The notes below the pieces were generated by a model. The model had not been told where the DNA came from. It made no database searches and saw only the letters and a list, made by a program, of their open reading frames with translations. Positions 18,278 to 21,072 of a stretch of DNA of 21,072 bases are shown piece after piece. The stretch is from assembly GCA_000969725.1 (NCBI GenBank), contig JXSR01S059946.1; one strand, 5' to 3'. Position 1 is the first letter of the stretch, and every line of letters starts with the position of its first letter. The stretch is from Ophiothrix spiculata. Taxonomy: Eukaryota; Echinodermata; Ophiuroidea; Amphilepidida; Ophiotrichidae. The position numbers were made by a program, and so were the translations under genes.

Positions 18278-18465
18278 ATTCAAACAAAATTTCAAGCAAA
18301 TATTTAAAAAATATCAGCTTTAACTTTGATTTAACATCGAATTACATAACCCTATATTCCGTTCACTGTAAACATTAAAGTTGCGTCAACATACTGAATA
18401 ATTGTTCGCATCTCGTAAAGATAAGATCAACAACAAATTCAATTTTAATATTTATCTTTAAAATT
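18278..18465 (+). pseudogene. Unit 2 exon 3-like block with premature stop
   Basis: It encodes SFNFDLTSNYITLYSVHCKH, then a TAA stop (18376-18378) where unit 1 has Tyr. Similarity continues past the stop (SCVNI, VKI, TNSIL), so this is a point mutation in a once-coding copy. The sequence before 18278 diverges from unit 1. Confidence 0.6.
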
Positions 18466-19012
18466 ATTACTACTAGTAGAAACTTAAACCCTTTATATAC
18501 TGATGAAAAACATTTTAAAAAGAGAGGAAAATTGGTAAAAGATGTAATTTTAATGTTGAAGAACATTCCAGCATTATCTTTGCCAACTGTGGAGTGAATT
18601 TACATGAGATTTTGTACTTTTTGACTGTCAACAGCTTCAAATTTATTTCGCATCCAAAGGTCGTACATGCCTAATATTTGTATTAAAATGTAGCCCTCAC
18701 CCCATGCTAAAAATAATCTTATTACCTCCAGCAATACTGGTAAGCAGATATACTCCTAGCACTCATGAAAATTTATGTGTCATTTTCTAATATGTGTACT
18801 TTCCATTGCCATGGCAACCAAATACGACGACTTTTGCGAAAAATTGTACATCATTTTATTTGTCGTACTATCAGTAGTAATAAAATGTATGGTTATTATA
18901 TACATCATTTATAAGTATCAAAAATGATGAAAGCCTGTATATCTTAAATGTAGGTGAAAAATCACCTTTTTTCTGAAAATAGCTCTGGGACTTAAATGGT
19001 CAAAAAATACAA
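18466..19012. other. Spacer between units 2 and 3
   Basis: About 550 bp of AT-rich sequence without a frame. The first part resembles the sequence after exon 3 of unit 1 (TTACTAG and AAACTT words). The only other item is the RFX-type palindrome at 18805. Confidence 0.4.
18805..18818. promoter_or_regulatory. RFX X-box-like palindrome
   Basis: ATTGCCATGGCAAC matches the X-box consensus GTTNCCATGGNAAC at all but the first base. It lies about 270 bp before the unit 3 exon 1-like block. This is a motif match only. X-boxes mark RFX-controlled genes, often ciliary ones, but no such gene is visible. Confidence 0.3.
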
Positions 19013-19073
19013 CATGAATCGTTAGATAAACATTTGAATTCTCTCTTGCGAATATTGAAGCATAAAATTAGGA

Positions 19074-19172
19074 TTCTTTATCGATGTTGAACTAAATATT
19101 CATGGACAAAGCTGTCAGGAAGATTCTAGTAAAAACAAAACACTAGCAGTGATGGGGGCTGTGAAAATATAG
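19074..19172 (+). pseudogene. Unit 3 exon 1-like block
   Basis: Reads FFIDVELNIHGQSCQEDSSK, then NKTL, aligning without gaps to units 1 and 2 over 24 codons, and continues to a TAG at 19170-19172. A possible acceptor (AAATTAG ending at 19071) stands just before it, where unit 2 has a stop. Like unit 2 it is uninterrupted at the point where unit 1 is split. No matching exon 2 was found downstream, so the unit is partial or broken. Confidence 0.5.
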
Positions 19173-19600
19173 ATTCGGAGAAAGTGACATGGAATCCTGT
19201 CTGGTTGATTTGCTGGTAAATAATCAATGGCACATAAACATGGGGCACCAAAATACATCACCATACCAGTGAGTCTTTATATATTATATGGGAGATGTTT
19301 TCCATTGTTTTAGCATGAACCTTTTTTTTTACCATATTTGGTAGTCATTAAGGTCGTTATAATGAAGTAAATCTGCTCTAAATGTATATGATGTACCGTG
19401 AGTGGTTCGTCACAAAATAATTATCAATTTGCACACTATGGTTATTCCTATTGTTATCCACGCGTTGTTTAGGCCATTCCGCAAAAGTCCATTATAAACG
19501 AATGCTAATATTAAACAAAATGTAGATAATGTAGATATTAAAAACAGGCAATGCAGAGCTCAAATTGAGAGATCTCGGAGTCGGAGTTCACGTCCGTTTT
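19173..19600. other. Region downstream of the unit 3 block
   Basis: Some residual similarity to unit 1 after its insertion (AAAATATAGAT and AGAAAGTGACAT words around 19164-19190). After that, no exon 2-like block, repeat or other feature was recognised. Confidence 0.4.
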
Positions 19601-19747
19601 TTTCAAGCAAAACAACGCAATTTTATAACATTATCATTCAAAATCAATACCACATATTTATACAATCTTATTTGTAATCCAATAAGAAGTGTCAATTCTA
19701 CAATCTGTCAAAATTGGAAAAACAATCGAATTGTCCGAACATCATGA
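19601..19747 (+). pseudogene. Possible diverged exon 3 of unit 3
   Basis: A 48-codon open stretch ending in a TGA at 19745-19747, in a frame open since 19565. From FQAKQRNFITLSFKINTTYL it can be aligned without gaps to FQTKFQAIVSFNFDLTPNYI of unit 1 exon 3, with about five identities and many conservative pairs over 24 residues. Nucleotide similarity is modest. Its place in the expected order is right, but the match could be chance. Confidence 0.22.
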
Positions 19748-19770
19748 AATTATGAGGTTTCGACGAAAAC

Positions 19771-19811
19771 GCGTCAACATTTTGTTTGTTTGTTTGTTTG
19801 TTTGTTGACGC
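19771..19811. repeat. TTTG microsatellite between 9-bp inverted repeats
   Basis: About six TTTG units (19781-19805) are bracketed by GCGTCAACA (19771-19779) and TGTTGACGC (19803-19811), which can pair. A minor low-complexity feature. Confidence 0.85.
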
Positions 19812-19944
19812 CATTTTGACTTTGATCATGCATGTGAAATCAATATAGTGAATGTTCATGTATAAAGATTTTATTCCATATGTACGCCAAACATTGTGTA
19901 AGTACGCAAAAACTTGCATTAAACATGACATTCCGCCGTACCGA

Positions 19945-20215
19945 TATCGCAAAAAATAAATGTTTAATCTCTTGCGATTTATCTATTCTTTGAAACAAAA
20001 TCAGATTTTATTTTAAAACAAGGACGGAGGTTTTCCGAAAGGGGATGTGTACATGGAAAAAACACAATGTAACATATTTTAATGACACGATCAGGCAGGT
20101 TATTGAATCTTAAACCACACTACATGTAGAAGAGCATCTTTTGTACTATTAAAAATATTAGAAAAGCGTAGGACATTCACAATTTGACTAATTTTTTTTT
20201 TTATTAAAAAGATGT
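19945..20215. repeat. Diverged tandem duplication IV, left copy
   Basis: It resembles 20417-20645 in the same orientation. Shared words in the same order: CGCAAAAA, TTTAAT, CTTT.GAAA, TTTTAAAA.AA, GAGGTTTT..CGAAA, TGTAACATA, AGTTATT/GGTTATT and a long T run. Spacing is conserved to within tens of bases. Similarity is low, so the duplication is old. Confidence 0.5.
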
Positions 20216-20416
20216 TCTAAATGGAGACATTAATTTGATTTATGACGCACATTGCATAGTGTCATTTATGTTCACATCAACAGGTATCTTTGCCCAGTGG
20301 GAATTCAAATGTTCAAGGAAGAGACTCTTGATTCGACATTCATTTTATTAATTGGACACGACTGCGGCTCAGCTATGTCCTTTTTTATTATCCTTTTTTA
20401 TATCATCAAGTCATAA

Positions 20417-20645
20417 AAACGCAAAAAGTATTGTTACTAAACATTTAATTTGTTTGATTCGCCGACCTTTTGAAAATAACGTCAGAAATTTTAAAAACAA
20501 GAATTGAGGTTTTAGTTCGAAAAGCGATAACAAAAAATAAAAATTGTAACATACAGTTTGTATGACAGCCAATAAGTTATTTATGGGATAGGTTAAACAA
20601 ACTTGTTGTAAAATTATATTTTTTTTTTTAAATTTAGAATGATTT
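20417..20645. repeat. Diverged tandem duplication IV, right copy
   Basis: Partner of 19945-20215, offset about 470 bp. No coding potential. Confidence 0.5.
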
Positions 20646-20889
20646 GGTCTGGGTCAAAAATTGCTATATCATACTAACGAAAAATATTTAAGAGAATCAT
20701 CTTATTTTGTTTTGATTGTACTGTATCAAAATTATGATAAGACAAAATGTCAAACCTATGCGTTTTCACCAAAACGTATAAAGCTGTTTTTACTTGTTTT
20801 TTCCGAAATCCTATTTATGGTGAAATCAGAATAAAAAATGTTCACGTCAGGGTGTGTTATCATAAGAATGTACACACTCTTAGAAAGGA

Positions 20890-21003
20890 AGGATCAAATA
20901 TGAGACAAAAAGGATCAATTTTGATCCTTTTTAGGTATCAAATATGAGCTTACCCTTTAAAAATCAAAGTGATCCAAAAATAAGGATCACAATTCTTGAT
21001 CCG
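20890..21003. repeat. GATC-rich inverted/direct repeat cluster
   Basis: A perfect 12-bp hairpin, AAAAAGGATCAA with TTGATCCTTTTT and a TT loop (20907-20932), is flanked by two direct ATCAAATATGAG words (20893 and 20937). Five further GATC words occur by 21035, several within GGATC or GATCC. This may be a small MITE or one edge of a larger inverted repeat running out of the window. Confidence 0.7.
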
Positions 21004-21072
21004 AAAAAAGAATCAAATATTTCTTATAAAAAAGATCTGCCTAAAAACATCTCACTGAGGTGACCCTAGCAG

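Noticed and set aside
1-21072. tRNA, rRNA, CRISPR array or bacterial operon
   Set aside because: No B-box-like tRNA pattern, no rRNA stretch, no spaced identical short repeats and no closely packed long frames were found on either strand.

Overview
This window looks like AT-rich nuclear DNA of an invertebrate animal. It has no dense bacterial-type genes, no tRNA or rRNA, and no reading frame above about 115 codons. It does have exon-like blocks with GT/AG borders and many small cut-and-paste transposons of kinds common in animals (Harbinger-like, hAT-like and mariner-like). The species cannot be named from the sequence; a mollusc or another marine invertebrate is only a guess.

Layout. The left third (1-7,300) is non-coding and holds non-autonomous DNA transposons: Harbinger-like MITEs at 453-777 (TAA target duplication) and 2625-2812 (TTA), an inverted-repeat element near 4172-4588, an hAT-like MITE at 5369-5772 with an 8-bp target duplication, and another MITE at 6597-6952. 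The middle (7,300-14,200) consists mostly of imperfect tandem duplications: 7585-8055 with 8458-8906; 9003-9172 with 9176-9395; and a large pair at about 10203-11888 and 12006-14190. The large pair contains a 197-bp stretch that is identical in both copies although its flanks have diverged. One copy carries a 150-bp MITE and the other shows the empty site.

The right third (14,387-19,750) is the most interesting part. It holds the remains of a tandem array of at least three related small-gene units. Unit 1 has a signal-peptide exon (14387-14497), a second exon (16108-16308) and a terminal exon (17447-17668). Unit 2 (17772, 18051, 18278) repeats all three blocks but carries in-frame stops. Unit 3 repeats the first block at 19074 and perhaps the last at 19601. 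A 24-codon block aligns without gaps in all three units, with 9 invariant residues. Two mariner-type elements sit inside unit 1. One (14498-15878) splits the unit just after the first coding block, and the uninterrupted sequence is visible in units 2 and 3. The other (16358-17414) lies in what was a short intron, and it seems to be a fold-back element built from two outward-facing halves.

Interpretation. The units probably encode, or once encoded, a small secreted cysteine-containing protein. The spacing of Cys, Phe-Arg and Gly-x-Ser-Phe in the second exon weakly recalls the N-terminal (MNNL) domain of Notch ligands. That is inference only, and all visible units look damaged. The far right (19,945-21,072) holds another diverged tandem duplication and a GATC-rich inverted-repeat cluster.
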